Shown: piece after piece, positions 55,677-64,000 of the stretch
How positions within the stretch are numbered: the stretch's first letter is position 1
Layout of the letters: each line of letters opens with the position of its first letter
From: Geomonas limicola
GTDB taxonomy: Bacteria > Desulfobacterota > Desulfuromonadia > Geobacterales > Geobacteraceae
Direction: 5' to 3'
Length of the DNA: 64,000 nt
NCBI RefSeq assembly: GCF_014193675.1
Contig: NZ_BLXZ01000001.1
Location: 434,001-498,000 of the forward strand
Notes under the pieces: generated by a model
The model's input: the letters and a program-made list of their open reading frames with translations, nothing else
What the model was told of the DNA's origin: nothing
Database searches by the model: none
Translations under genes and position numbers: made by a program

Positions 55677-56858
55677 CTAGAACTCGCGCAAATACTCGAT
55701 GTACCCGGCGTAGTTGCGGGCGGTCTCGGCAATGGAATCGCCGCCGAACTTCTCCATGAAGGCGTTGGCTACCTCGATGGCCACCACCGCCTCGGCAACC
55801 ACCGAGGCTGCCGGCACCGCACAGACGTCGGAGCGTTCCACGGTTGCCTCGAAGGGCTCCTTGGTGACGATATCCACCGACTGCAGCGGGGTGTACAGGG
55901 TCGGGATCGGCTTCATGGCGCCGCGCACCACGATCTCCTCGCCGTTGGTGATCCCCCCTTCGAGGCCGCCGGCGTTGTTGGTGGTGCGGTAGAAGCCGGT
56001 CTGGTCGCCACGCAGCACCCGCTGCGGATCGAAGAAGAGCTCGTCGTGCACCTGGGAGCCGGGTTTGCGGGCCGCCTCGAACCCGAGCCCCACCTCGACC
56101 CCCTTGAAGGCCTGGATACTCATAACGGCTGCGGCCAGCCGGGCATCGAGCCGGCGGTCCCACTGCACGTGGCTCCCGAGGCCGACCGGAGCCCCGGTCA
56201 CGCGGACCTCGACGATACCGCCTAGGCTGTCGCCCTTGGCCCTGGCCTGGTCGATCACCTCGATCATGCGGGTCTCGGCCTCGGTGTCGTAGGTGTAGAG
56301 CGGGGAAACGGCGATCAGGTGCTGCAGTTCCTTGAGGCTTACCTCGGGGCGGGTGGCAACGATGCCGCAGAGTTCCACGACACATCCGGTGACCGAGATG
56401 CCGAAGCGGTTCAGGTAGCTCTTGGCAACCGCACCGACCGCTACCCGGACCGCGGTCTCGCGGGCGCTGGAGCGCTCCAGGATGTTGCGCACGTCGCGGT
56501 GCTGGTACTTGAGCGAACCGGGCAGGTCGGCGTGCCCGGGCCGGGCACGGGTTACCGCGATGCTCGGGTCGCGGTGTTCCTCGAAGGGAGACATCCGTTT
56601 TTCCCAGTTCACCCAGTCCGAGTTTTCCACCACGAGGGTGACCGGCGAGCCAAGCGTCTCGCCCCAGCGCACGCCGGAGAGGATCCGCGCCTTGTCCGTT
56701 TCGATGAGCATCCTGCCGCCGCGGCCGTAGCCCCCCTGCCGGCGCGCCAGGTGCTGGTTGATCTCGCTTTCGGTCAACTTAAGTCCGGAGGGGAGTCCTT
56801 CCACGATGGCCGTCAACTGCGGCCCGTGCGACTCGCCTGCGGTTAGGTATCTCAACAT
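55677..56858 (-). CDS. aroC: Chorismate synthase
   Basis: A 393-residue enzyme making chorismate from EPSP. Family motifs are [16 protein letters not shown] at the N-terminus, [29 protein letters not shown] and [23 protein letters not shown] lies 6 bases before the ATG. The next gene (aroK-aroB) is 79 bases downstream. Length is typical. Confidence 0.98.
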   Translation of the reverse strand: MLRYLTAGESHGPQLTAIVEGLPSGLKLTESEINQHLARRQGGYGRGGRMLIETDKARILSGVRWGETLGSPVTLVVENSDWVNWEKRMSPFEEHRDPSIAVTRARPGHADLPGSLKYQHRDVRNILERSSARETAVRVAVGAVAKSYLNRFGISVTGCVVELCGIVATRPEVSLKELQHLIAVSPLYTYDTEAETRMIEVIDQARAKGDSLGGIVEVRVTGAPVGLGSHVQWDRRLDARLAAAVMSIQAFKGVEVGLGFEAARKPGSQVHDELFFDPQRVLRGDQTGFYRTTNNAGGLEGGITNGEEIVVRGAMKPIPTLYTPLQSVDIVTKEPFEATVERSDVCAVPAASVVAEAVVAIEVANAFMEKFGGDSIAETARNYAGYIEYLREF

Positions 56859-57030
56859 GCCTGCTCCTTAAGAAGGGTCCTCAGCCAGGGGTAAGTGCCC
56901 GGAGTGCACGGGCGAGGAGGCTGGTCCCCAGACTGCCGTTCGGATACTAACAATATTTTTAATTACAATCAAAAAGAAAGTGCCAATTTTACTGTCTGCC
57001 GGACTGACTGGAATTTTGCAGCCCCACAAA

Positions 57031-57058
57031 CAAATGCCAGGGATTAACCTGGCATTTG
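57031..57058 (-). terminator. Bidirectional-looking terminator between the lipoprotein gene and aroC
   Basis: CAAATGCCAGG (57031-57041) pairs perfectly with CCTGGCATTTG (57048-57058), 6-base loop. It follows the lipoprotein gene on the minus strand and would separate it from aroC. Confidence 0.8.
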
Positions 57059-57113
57059 ATACTGCGGTTACAAGTTGTCGTTCAACTACCGTGGAAAGCG
57101 TTGCTGTCCCAGG

Positions 57114-60100
57114 TTAGGCCCTGACGCTGCGCCGCACCCTGAAGGTACGCCTCAAGCCCCTAAACAGGCCGGCAAACACCAGTGCCACCAAGGCCAGCGG
57201 GTACTTCACCGCGAAGATGAGCGGGGTGAGTGCCAAGCGGGTCAGGACCCGCAACAGACCATGCTCGCGGATGAAATCTGCGACCGGAGGACTGTAGCGA
57301 TAGTAGAAGTGCACGAAGGCGGTACCCGGCTTGGTCTGCAGCAGGACATCGTCGCGGAAGTGACGCAGCACCATAACGTGCGGGTCGAGATAGCTGCCAT
57401 AGGCGGCGGTTGCGATAAAGCAGCCGCTCTTGCCACCGGAGGAAGCAGGCGCCGCATTGGCTCCGCCGCCGCTGTTGGTTCCGCCACCACCGCTGCCGCT
57501 GGGAGCAATGGCCAAAGCCATCTGCTTAGACACGGTCCCCCCCACCGAATCGCCTACCGAAATGGAGAAGCTATAGTTGCCGGCAACGGTCGGCTTGCCC
57601 GAGATAATTCCCGAGGCCGAGTCGAGGGTAAGCCCCGGCGGGAGTGCCGGGCTGACACTGTAGACCAGGGGCGAAGTACCGCCGGTGCCCTGAATCTGCT
57701 GGGTGTAGTTAATGCCGACGATTCCGTCGAAAAGGGTCGTCCCGGTGCTGATTCCCAGGGGGCCGTTGATTATTATGGTGAGGCTACGGGTGGCGGTGTT
57801 GGCGTTGCCATCGGTAGCCAACGTAGTGAAGGTATAGGTCCCCGCGGTAGTGGGCGTACCTGAAATTGTGCCATTGGTAGCATTGAGAGTAAGACCGGGC
57901 GCAGGAGACAGATTACCGGCGCCGCCAGAAGTTATCGACCAGATGACCGGATTGGCCCCACCGGATGAGAGGAGTTGCTCGGTGTAATTGGAGACAGCTA
58001 CGGTCCAGGTTTTAAGGCTCGTGTTGGTGATACTGAGGGAGGCGATCTTCAAGGTGAACGCCTTGGTAATGGTGCTCCCGGCATTGTCCGTAACCGAAAC
58101 CGTAAAGGTGTACGAAGGGAGCGGGTTGCTGGACGCCAGGACGGTGCCGCTGATCACCCCGGTAGTCGGATTAAGGGTCATGCCGGGAGGCAGGCTTCCG
58201 GAAGTGACCGTCCAGGTGCCGTAAGGCACAACACCTCCGGCGGCAACGAGGGTGTCAGTAGTGTTGGCACCCAAAACGATGTCCGGCAGCTGCGTGGTGC
58301 TGATGGATAACGCCTTATTGCCAATTCCCGCGCCGGAGAGGTAGATGACGGACTCCCCACCATTGGAGTTGAACACCATCTTGTACCCGTTTGCAGGACT
58401 TCCCGAGAAGGAACCGGCACCGGTCGGCGCAAAGCGGATGGTCATATCGGCACTGGTACCCGGGCTGATAGTAACCGGCTTGGGTGTAGTGAAGGAGAAC
58501 GGCGCCGTCGGTTCCAGAATCGAGTTGATGGTGAGAATGGCGTTGCCGTTGTTCTGAACCTTGAAGTTGTAATCCTTGTACGGAGTCGCTGACGTGATGT
58601 CGACATTGCCGAAATCAATGGAACCGCTGGTAATGGGAATGGAAGTGCTGTCGGCAATTACCAGTTGCGGCGAAACGGAGAACTCCAGAAGCTGTGCATA
58701 GATATCAGAGTTGTTGTTGAGTCGGCCATCTTTCCAGACCACCAGGAATTTCCGGAAGTAAACATCACCGAAGATGACCGCGGGTGCCAATTGGTTGCCC
58801 GGGGCCACGGTAACAATGGCGTTGCTACCGGAAAGCTGCCCCTGAGGGTCGATAAACTGGCTGTAGATATCCATGTTCGAGATGTTGACGTTCTGGTTTC
58901 TGGCATCTTCCCACGCCACCAGGAAGCGCTGGTTGACGTTGTCGAACGCGGCAACCGGTGAGGTTTGATCGCCTGCTATGGCAGATACGTTGATCCCGTT
59001 TCCGTAGCTGGTGAAGCTGTTCAGGTCCAGCAACTGGGCGAGGATATCCTTCCCCGTGGCATCCACGTTGTCTTCCCAGGCAACCAGCATCCTCATGGTG
59101 TTGGGATCAACCGCAAGGGCAGGATAGGTAGCGGTGCCTCCCAAACTGATGTCTTTGACGAGTCCCAGTCCCTGATCACGCCGGATCTTGATTTTGGTGG
59201 CGGAATCGGCATTGGAGGTTGCAAACCCAGCCGAGCTGTAGGTACAGCTTGTAGCCGGATCGGGATCCTTGGAGTAAAGAACGTTTACCGTCACCGTTTG
59301 ATTAATCCCACTCCAGACACGATAGACCTCGCCAGTACTGGGGTTACACGCCAGCTTCGCTTTCGATTCGGAAGTCTGTACCGAGTAACCAAGGGCGATC
59401 ACGCTTCCGTTATCGGTGGCACCGGTACTCACCAGAGTCGAAACCCACTCCGGGTTCCCTACCGCACCGCCTACAGGGTTGACCTGAATCATCCTTACTA
59501 CGTTGTTGTCGACGTACGGGTACGGAATGATGTTGAGGGTCGCCGAATTGCTGCAGACCTGTCCCTGTACCGTAATGGTGTGGTTGGTGTCGATGTCGCT
59601 CGTTTCGACGTACCCGATGACGAAGCGCTTGGTGACCGGATTGTAGAGGATGTCCGGTTCACCCTGAGCCTGGTGAGTCGTTATCTGGTAAGAGTATCCG
59701 CTGGCCGTGTAGTTGTACTCGGCAGGCATGGTAAGGGTAAGGTGCGTCTCGTCCTCGACGGAGGCCACGTCATAGTAGAAACCACCAACAAATAGTGCAT
59801 CACCAGGAAGCACGTGCTCCGACACAAACTTCGTACCGGTGCCCGTAATGGTCGCAGAGGGAGTATTGCCTCTATAGGCAGTGAACCCGTAGGTCCCGGT
59901 GGCACCTGTAAAGGTGCTCGTCAAGGTGAGCGAGGTATTGGACAAAACTGAATTGACAAAGTAAACGCTCTTGCCAATAAGGAAATAATCACCGACCTGC
60001 ACGCTGGACAGGAAGCTAGTTCCAACACCGCTGACCGTGGCTGCATCCTTTGTTAAAGTCACAAATCCAGTAACCGGTGCGGATCTGGAACCCTGGACAC

Positions 60101-60719
60101 TCACTGTCCCCGAAACTGAAACGAGGTTATTAGTTATTGCGAAATTGTCGGGTGAATTGGAAGTAGTTGTGCCGTCTTTGGCCAGATAACTGCCGTCCGG
60201 CGCAAGGAACTGGCCAAAAATCTGGCTGCCGCCATTACGGGAGTCCACCCAGATAACAAGGTACTTTCCAGTTTTGCCCTGATAGTCCGGATAAAAGGCA
60301 ACTTTGGGCAACCTCTGAGAGGAACCGGTAGGCCCCTCGCTTATTTTGATCTCCGGCGATACAAAGGACATCGGGGGGGTCGAAACTTTGGGCACCGACG
60401 AGGTGGTGTTGTCGAAACGCAATTTCCCGTCGGAATGAAGGTTTTTGCCCAGGGTAATTCTTCCGTAGATATCGGTGGAACCATCGGGGTTCCGCGAATC
60501 GGTCCAGACGGACAGGTACTGATGGTTGATCGGGTCGAAGGCAACAGCGGGCTGCGACTGGTCGTTGCTATCGGTCGTAAGTTGTTGATCGCTGGTGAGG
60601 ACTTTCCCCAACTTTCCCTTGCCGCTGGCAGAGCTCACCGTACTCTTCCCATTGCATCCAAACAGCACGCAAAGTGCCAGAAGCAGTAAAATCCAGCTTT
60701 TCCCTCGTCCTAAAGTCAT
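57114..60719 (-). CDS. Large lipoprotein with beta-propeller-like and Ig-like repeats and a CFI-box C-terminus
   Basis: A 1201-residue envelope protein. The leader [18 protein letters not shown] has a lipobox. Residues ~60-700 contain repeats such as [41 protein letters not shown] and LVVWKDGR that look like beta-propeller blades. A HYDIN-like segment follows (~720-830), then three Ig-like units with [15 protein letters not shown] and similar (~850-1090). The end has [20 protein letters not shown], then a hydrophobic region and an Arg-rich tail: the CFI-box C-terminal sorting domain. The start at 60719 excludes eight unlikely residues upstream. A surface role is inferred; it lies between pilQ and aroC. 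Confidence 0.85.
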   Translation of the reverse strand: MTLGRGKSWILLLLALCVLFGCNGKSTVSSASGKGKLGKVLTSDQQLTTDSNDQSQPAVAFDPINHQYLSVWTDSRNPDGSTDIYGRITLGKNLHSDGKLRFDNTTSSVPKVSTPPMSFVSPEIKISEGPTGSSQRLPKVAFYPDYQGKTGKYLVIWVDSRNGGSQIFGQFLAPDGSYLAKDGTTTSNSPDNFAITNNLVSVSGTVSVQGSRSAPVTGFVTLTKDAATVSGVGTSFLSSVQVGDYFLIGKSVYFVNSVLSNTSLTLTSTFTGATGTYGFTAYRGNTPSATITGTGTKFVSEHVLPGDALFVGGFYYDVASVEDETHLTLTMPAEYNYTASGYSYQITTHQAQGEPDILYNPVTKRFVIGYVETSDIDTNHTITVQGQVCSNSATLNIIPYPYVDNNVVRMIQVNPVGGAVGNPEWVSTLVSTGATDNGSVIALGYSVQTSESKAKLACNPSTGEVYRVWSGINQTVTVNVLYSKDPDPATSCTYSSAGFATSNADSATKIKIRRDQGLGLVKDISLGGTATYPALAVDPNTMRMLVAWEDNVDATGKDILAQLLDLNSFTSYGNGINVSAIAGDQTSPVAAFDNVNQRFLVAWEDARNQNVNISNMDIYSQFIDPQGQLSGSNAIVTVAPGNQLAPAVIFGDVYFRKFLVVWKDGRLNNNSDIYAQLLEFSVSPQLVIADSTSIPITSGSIDFGNVDITSATPYKDYNFKVQNNGNAILTINSILEPTAPFSFTTPKPVTISPGTSADMTIRFAPTGAGSFSGSPANGYKMVFNSNGGESVIYLSGAGIGNKALSISTTQLPDIVLGANTTDTLVAAGGVVPYGTWTVTSGSLPPGMTLNPTTGVISGTVLASSNPLPSYTFTVSVTDNAGSTITKAFTLKIASLSITNTSLKTWTVAVSNYTEQLLSSGGANPVIWSITSGGAGNLSPAPGLTLNATNGTISGTPTTAGTYTFTTLATDGNANTATRSLTIIINGPLGISTGTTLFDGIVGINYTQQIQGTGGTSPLVYSVSPALPPGLTLDSASGIISGKPTVAGNYSFSISVGDSVGGTVSKQMALAIAPSGSGGGGTNSGGGANAAPASSGGKSGCFIATAAYGSYLDPHVMVLRHFRDDVLLQTKPGTAFVHFYYRYSPPVADFIREHGLLRVLTRLALTPLIFAVKYPLALVALVFAGLFRGLRRTFRVRRSVRA

Positions 60720-60805
60720 CGTAGTACCCCATTCAAAGTGCAACTAAGTTAAAAACAGCCGAAGGTATCGATCCTGAACCGTCGCCGCTTACCAACGCGG
60801 AATTA

Positions 60806-61351
60806 TCAGCTATTGGTAAAGGTAAGTTTGAGCGAGTTGTTGAAGGTGATGGTGCCAGGCTTGCCGGTGCCATGTTCACGGACGTCAAAGGTCACCACTA
60901 CCCAGTAAGAGGCACTCGCACCGGCACTGAGCACACCCTGCAGGTAGCTTTTTACCGAATCGGTGTCGATATCGATGGCAACAGTGGTCGTGGCACCAGG
61001 TGCGATAAGAATCGGGTTGGCTGCTGGATACTGCGGGGTAGCGGACGCCGGAAGGGTGAGTGCGACGTTGCCGGCAATGGCGGGGACCAAAGTAACGGTG
61101 GTCTTTTCGATGGTAAGATTCTCCGCCGTGGTTGCCGAAGGGTACACCGTGGTCGTAATAACGAGGTTGGCGGTTACCGGGCTGGTGGTACTCAGGTTAA
61201 CGGCTCCGCCTCCTGTGACAAACGTTCCGCTGGTGGGCATAGCGTACACCGTGGCGAACTCGGCGGTACTACCGGACTTGCCGTCACCACACCCGGCTAC
61301 GGCAAGAACACCTATAACAAGCATCAATCTAGCAAGTCGGCTCAACAACAT
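60806..61351 (-). CDS. Small lipoprotein of unknown function
   Basis: A 181-residue protein with a lipoprotein signal (LMLVIGVLAVAGCGDGKS). The mature part is Ser/Thr/Val/Ala-rich and likely all-beta, resembling a single Ig-like or adhesion domain. It starts 9 bases after the pilQ stop and ends 86 bases before the larger lipoprotein, so the three are probably cotranscribed. No family recognised. Confidence 0.8.
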   Translation of the reverse strand: MLLSRLARLMLVIGVLAVAGCGDGKSGSTAEFATVYAMPTSGTFVTGGGAVNLSTTSPVTANLVITTTVYPSATTAENLTIEKTTVTLVPAIAGNVALTLPASATPQYPAANPILIAPGATTTVAIDIDTDSVKSYLQGVLSAGASASYWVVVTFDVREHGTGKPGTITFNNSLKLTFTNS

Positions 61352-61360
61352 AGTATCTCC

Positions 61361-64000
61361 TTAGTTCACCAGCTTGGGCGTAATGAAAATGAGCAGTTCG
61401 GATTTGGTCTTGCTCTTCGCGTTGGACTTGAACAGCCAGCCCAGAAGCGGGATGTCTGCCAGGAACGGCACGCCGGTGTCGGACTCGGTGTCGCTGTCCA
61501 CGTAGATGCCGCCGATGACCGTGGTCTCGCCGTTGGCGACCACGAGCTCGGTGGTTGCTTCCTTCTTGTTGATCGGCGGCGGCGACCCGGTACCCGGGGA
61601 GTTGTTGCTCGCCTTGATCTTCATGCTCACCGAACCGTCGGCGGTGATGTGCGGTGTCACCTCGAGGGTGAGGGCTGCCTCGACGAACTCGGTCTTGGTA
61701 CCCTCGGCGGAGGTGGTCTGGTAGGGGATCGACTGCCCCTGGGAGATCTTGGCGGCCTTGTTGTTGAGCGTCACCACTTTCGGGGTGGAGATGATCTTCA
61801 CCTGGCCGATGGTCGCTGCAGCGGCAAGACGCATTTCCAGCTGGATGTTGCTGGTCAATTTGCCGAAGGACATCCCCATCCCGATGCCGCCAGCGCCGGT
61901 GGTGCCGGGGCCGGTGGTGGAGACCACGCCGCCGAAGGTGGTGTCGACGGCGTTGATCCCGAGGGTCGAGGCCGAGCCGTCGCGGTAGGTGAGTCCCCAC
62001 TGGACACCGAGGTCCCGGGTGAAGGAGTTGGTCGCCTCGACGATGCGGGCCTCGATCATCACCTGTTTCTCGGGGGTATCGAGGTTTCTCAGCAGGGACC
62101 GCATCTCGTCGAGGGCAGTCTGGATGTCCTTGACGATGACCCGGCTGGTGCGGTCATCCTTGGTGATGGTCCCCCGCTCGCTCTTAAGGGCGGCGAACTG
62201 GGTGGCGACATCGTTGGTCGAGGCGTAGTTCACCTCGAAGACCATGGTGCGCAGCTCCATGTTGCGCTCGGCAGCCTTCTTGGCAGCCATGTCCTCGTCG
62301 GCCTGGGTCTGGATCTTCGCCCTGGGTTTAATCTGTACGATGTTCCCCTCGCGCTGCATCCCGAGCCCCTTGGCGTCGAGGATCACGTCGAGTGCCTGGT
62401 CCCAGGGGACGTTCACGAGCTTGATGCTGATGGTACCGGTGACGTCGTCGGCGATCAGGAAGTTAAGGTTACTCACCTCGGCAATAAGTTGGAAGATCTT
62501 CCTGATGTCCGCGTCAGAGAACTCCAGGGTTACCCGGCGCCCCTTGTACACCTTCTTATTGTGGTGCTGCACCGAGGGGATCTCGGTCACCATGTCGTCC
62601 TGGCGCGGGGCCGGCAAGAGCTCTTCGGCAACCTGCGGCTCGACCGGCTGCGCTTCATGGGCACGCGCCGGTGCAGCCGGAAGCTTGGCGGCAGGGAGCG
62701 GACCCGGATTGGTGATGTCCCAGAACAGCATGTCACCTTCGCGACGCACGCTGTAGGGCGGGTTGCCGCGCAGCCGCACCAAAAGCTTCGCGACGTTGTT
62801 CCCCTTCACTTTCACCTGGTAGGGGGTCACCGAGAGGACCGGGGAACCGAACTGGGTGGTGTCCAGGGCGCGCTGCAGTTTCTTGGGAACCTGGCAGTTC
62901 GCGATGCTCAGCGAAATCCCCTGGACGCCGTGCACCGGTTTACCTGCCTCGCAGCCGCCGGTAAGTTTCATGGTGATGCGGGAGACGCCGTCCACCACGT
63001 TGAAGTCGAGGGATTCCAGGGTCCCCTTGCCGTGCGCGGCATCGGCTGCAGCCGCGGTCTTAGTGACCTTGGGAGCCGGGGCAGCGGCTACCGCCTTCGC
63101 AGGTACCGCTTTGGGGGCGGCGGCCGGTTCGGCAACCGGAGCAGGTGCTGCGGCTGCAGCCGGTACGGACTCGGCAGCCGGTGCAGCGGCAACCGCTTTC
63201 ACGGCCGGTGCCGGCTTGCCGGTGGCGGCACCCAGACGGATTTTAAGCCCTGCGTCGGTCTTCACGACATCAAAGGCCGGGGTCTTTTCATCGGCGGAAT
63301 CAAGAACGATGCGCAGCTTGTCGGGGGTGCTCCCGATGCGCACGTTGGCGATTCCCAGCGCGCCTACCGGCACCACCTTTTGCCCGATGGCGTTCTTCAC
63401 ACCGAAGAGGTCCACCACGATGCGGTCGGGCTTGGCAAGCTTGAAGGAGTTGAAGGTGAGGACGCCCCCGGCCACCTGGAGCTCAACCCCGTCGGTTCCG
63501 GCAGTTACCGCGGTGAGCCGCCGGCCGCTTTCCTGGGCTGCGGGCTGCGGGGCAGCTTCGCTCACCACGGAACCGGCAGCGACGCCAGCGGCGGCTGCCA
63601 CGGCGGCGGGATGGTCGGCCGGTTTTTCCGGAACTGCGGGGGAGTTGGCCGGATCGGCCGCCGCGACTGCAGGTTTTGCGCTTTCGGCTGCGTGGGCGGC
63701 CTGTTGCTCGGCCGGGAGGCTCTTCTCCTCGATACGCGCCTCGGCAAGCGGCTGCTCCTTCGCTTCCGGAGCCGGTTTGGTCTCGGCAAGCGCCGGTTTC
63801 GCGTCGGGTTCCGGTGCCACCATTGCCACGATGAGCCGGGTCTTGTCCGCGGGGTCGGTCGCGACGGTGAAGTCGGCATCCTTGAAGAGCGAGATCTCCA
63901 CCCGGGTCAGCAGACCTCCGCCGACCGGTTGGCGAACGACGTCGATGCGCCGCACGTTGCCGCGGTTCACCTCGACCGAAGAGGCTACCTGGCCGGGATC
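61361..64000 (-). CDS. pilQ: Type IV pilus secretin PilQ (partial, N-terminus outside window)
   Basis: At least 879 residues are visible; the frame is still open at the window edge. Three AMIN-like domains with Ala/Pro-rich linkers occupy the first ~460 residues. The STN/secretin N-domains follow (RRVTLEFSDADIRKIFQLIA, FEVNYASTNDVATQFAALK), then the secretin core (MIEARIVEATNSFTRDLGVQ) with the conserved VPFLADIPLLGWLFKSNA and LLIFITPKLVN end. It forms the outer-membrane channel for type IV pili and is expected after pilMNOP, which would lie beyond the window. The first codon in the window is not the start. Confidence 0.95.
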   Translation of the reverse strand, partial: DPGQVASSVEVNRGNVRRIDVVRQPVGGGLLTRVEISLFKDADFTVATDPADKTRLIVAMVAPEPDAKPALAETKPAPEAKEQPLAEARIEEKSLPAEQQAAHAAESAKPAVAAADPANSPAVPEKPADHPAAVAAAAGVAAGSVVSEAAPQPAAQESGRRLTAVTAGTDGVELQVAGGVLTFNSFKLAKPDRIVVDLFGVKNAIGQKVVPVGALGIANVRIGSTPDKLRIVLDSADEKTPAFDVVKTDAGLKIRLGAATGKPAPAVKAVAAAPAAESVPAAAAAPAPVAEPAAAPKAVPAKAVAAAPAPKVTKTAAAADAAHGKGTLESLDFNVVDGVSRITMKLTGGCEAGKPVHGVQGISLSIANCQVPKKLQRALDTTQFGSPVLSVTPYQVKVKGNNVAKLLVRLRGNPPYSVRREGDMLFWDITNPGPLPAAKLPAAPARAHEAQPVEPQVAEELLPAPRQDDMVTEIPSVQHHNKKVYKGRRVTLEFSDADIRKIFQLIAEVSNLNFLIADDVTGTISIKLVNVPWDQALDVILDAKGLGMQREGNIVQIKPRAKIQTQADEDMAAKKAAERNMELRTMVFEVNYASTNDVATQFAALKSERGTITKDDRTSRVIVKDIQTALDEMRSLLRNLDTPEKQVMIEARIVEATNSFTRDLGVQWGLTYRDGSASTLGINAVDTTFGGVVSTTGPGTTGAGGIGMGMSFGKLTSNIQLEMRLAAAATIGQVKIISTPKVVTLNNKAAKISQGQSIPYQTTSAEGTKTEFVEAALTLEVTPHITADGSVSMKIKASNNSPGTGSPPPINKKEATTELVVANGETTVIGGIYVDSDTESDTGVPFLADIPLLGWLFKSNAKSKTKSELLIFITPKLVN

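Overview
The window is a GC-rich bacterial chromosome segment. By gene content and order it is most like Geobacteraceae (Desulfuromonadota; a Geobacter, Citrifermentans or Geomonas relative). The clues are a pilQ-aroC-aroK/aroB-aroQ-pepP-accB-accC block, nifU-nifS, a PxxKW cysteine-rich protein, a CFI-box lipoprotein, futalosine-pathway menaquinone genes, and a sigma-54 two-component system next to a TRAP transporter. The assignment is inferred from gene families; no database search was possible. There are 51 gene calls. Two run off the window edges and two are broken genes. No rRNA, tRNA, CRISPR array or complete insertion sequence was seen.

Layout. 0-2 kb (minus): a TPR lipoprotein coupled to a peptide-binding lipoprotein. 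2-8 kb (plus): a phosphotransferase/P-loop kinase fusion, a two-helix membrane protein, a transporter fused to a PP2C phosphatase, a STAS antagonist and an RsbW-like kinase; the last three form a complete partner-switching set. 8-12.6 kb (minus): lgt, a DUF4124 protein, a HIT protein, tlyA and a UbiD-family decarboxylase. 12.6-13.2 kb: a non-coding repeat block. 13.3-24.4 kb (plus): histidine kinase, sigma-54 activator, a sigma-54 promoter with paired upstream sites, TRAP genes dctPQM, and antiporters NhaD and NhaA. 24.5-29.3 kb: methyltransferase, FeS/FAD oxidoreductase, thioester-reductase-like SDR and thioesterase, possibly one unrecognised pathway. 29.6-34.4 kb: a HEAT-repeat protein and an HD-GYP-like protein sharing an N-terminal domain, then a PAS histidine kinase. 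34.7-39.2 kb: a large Lhr helicase. 39.2-39.7 kb: a decayed toxin-antitoxin pair. 39.8-46 kb (minus): an ABC pair with a STAS/SEC14-like protein, nifS, nifU and phosphoglucomutase. 46-48 kb: PxxKW protein, a second repeat block, a NUDIX hydrolase and mqnA. 48.4-56.9 kb (minus): gcvH, accC, accB, pepP, aroQ, a Roadblock protein, a TPR protein, aroK-aroB and aroC. 57-64 kb (minus): two lipoproteins and the secretin pilQ.

How the genes work together. The window holds much of the end of the shikimate pathway (AroB, AroK, AroQ, AroC). Chorismate then feeds MqnA and possibly the UbiD-like enzyme in menaquinone synthesis. The kinase/activator pair probably controls the sodium-linked dicarboxylate TRAP operon, and the two Na+/H+ antiporters that follow could recycle sodium. 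The most unusual system is the transporter-phosphatase with its STAS and kinase partners at 3.6-8.0 kb. The domain shared by the HEAT and HD-GYP proteins at 29.6-32.6 kb is a second candidate for something undescribed.
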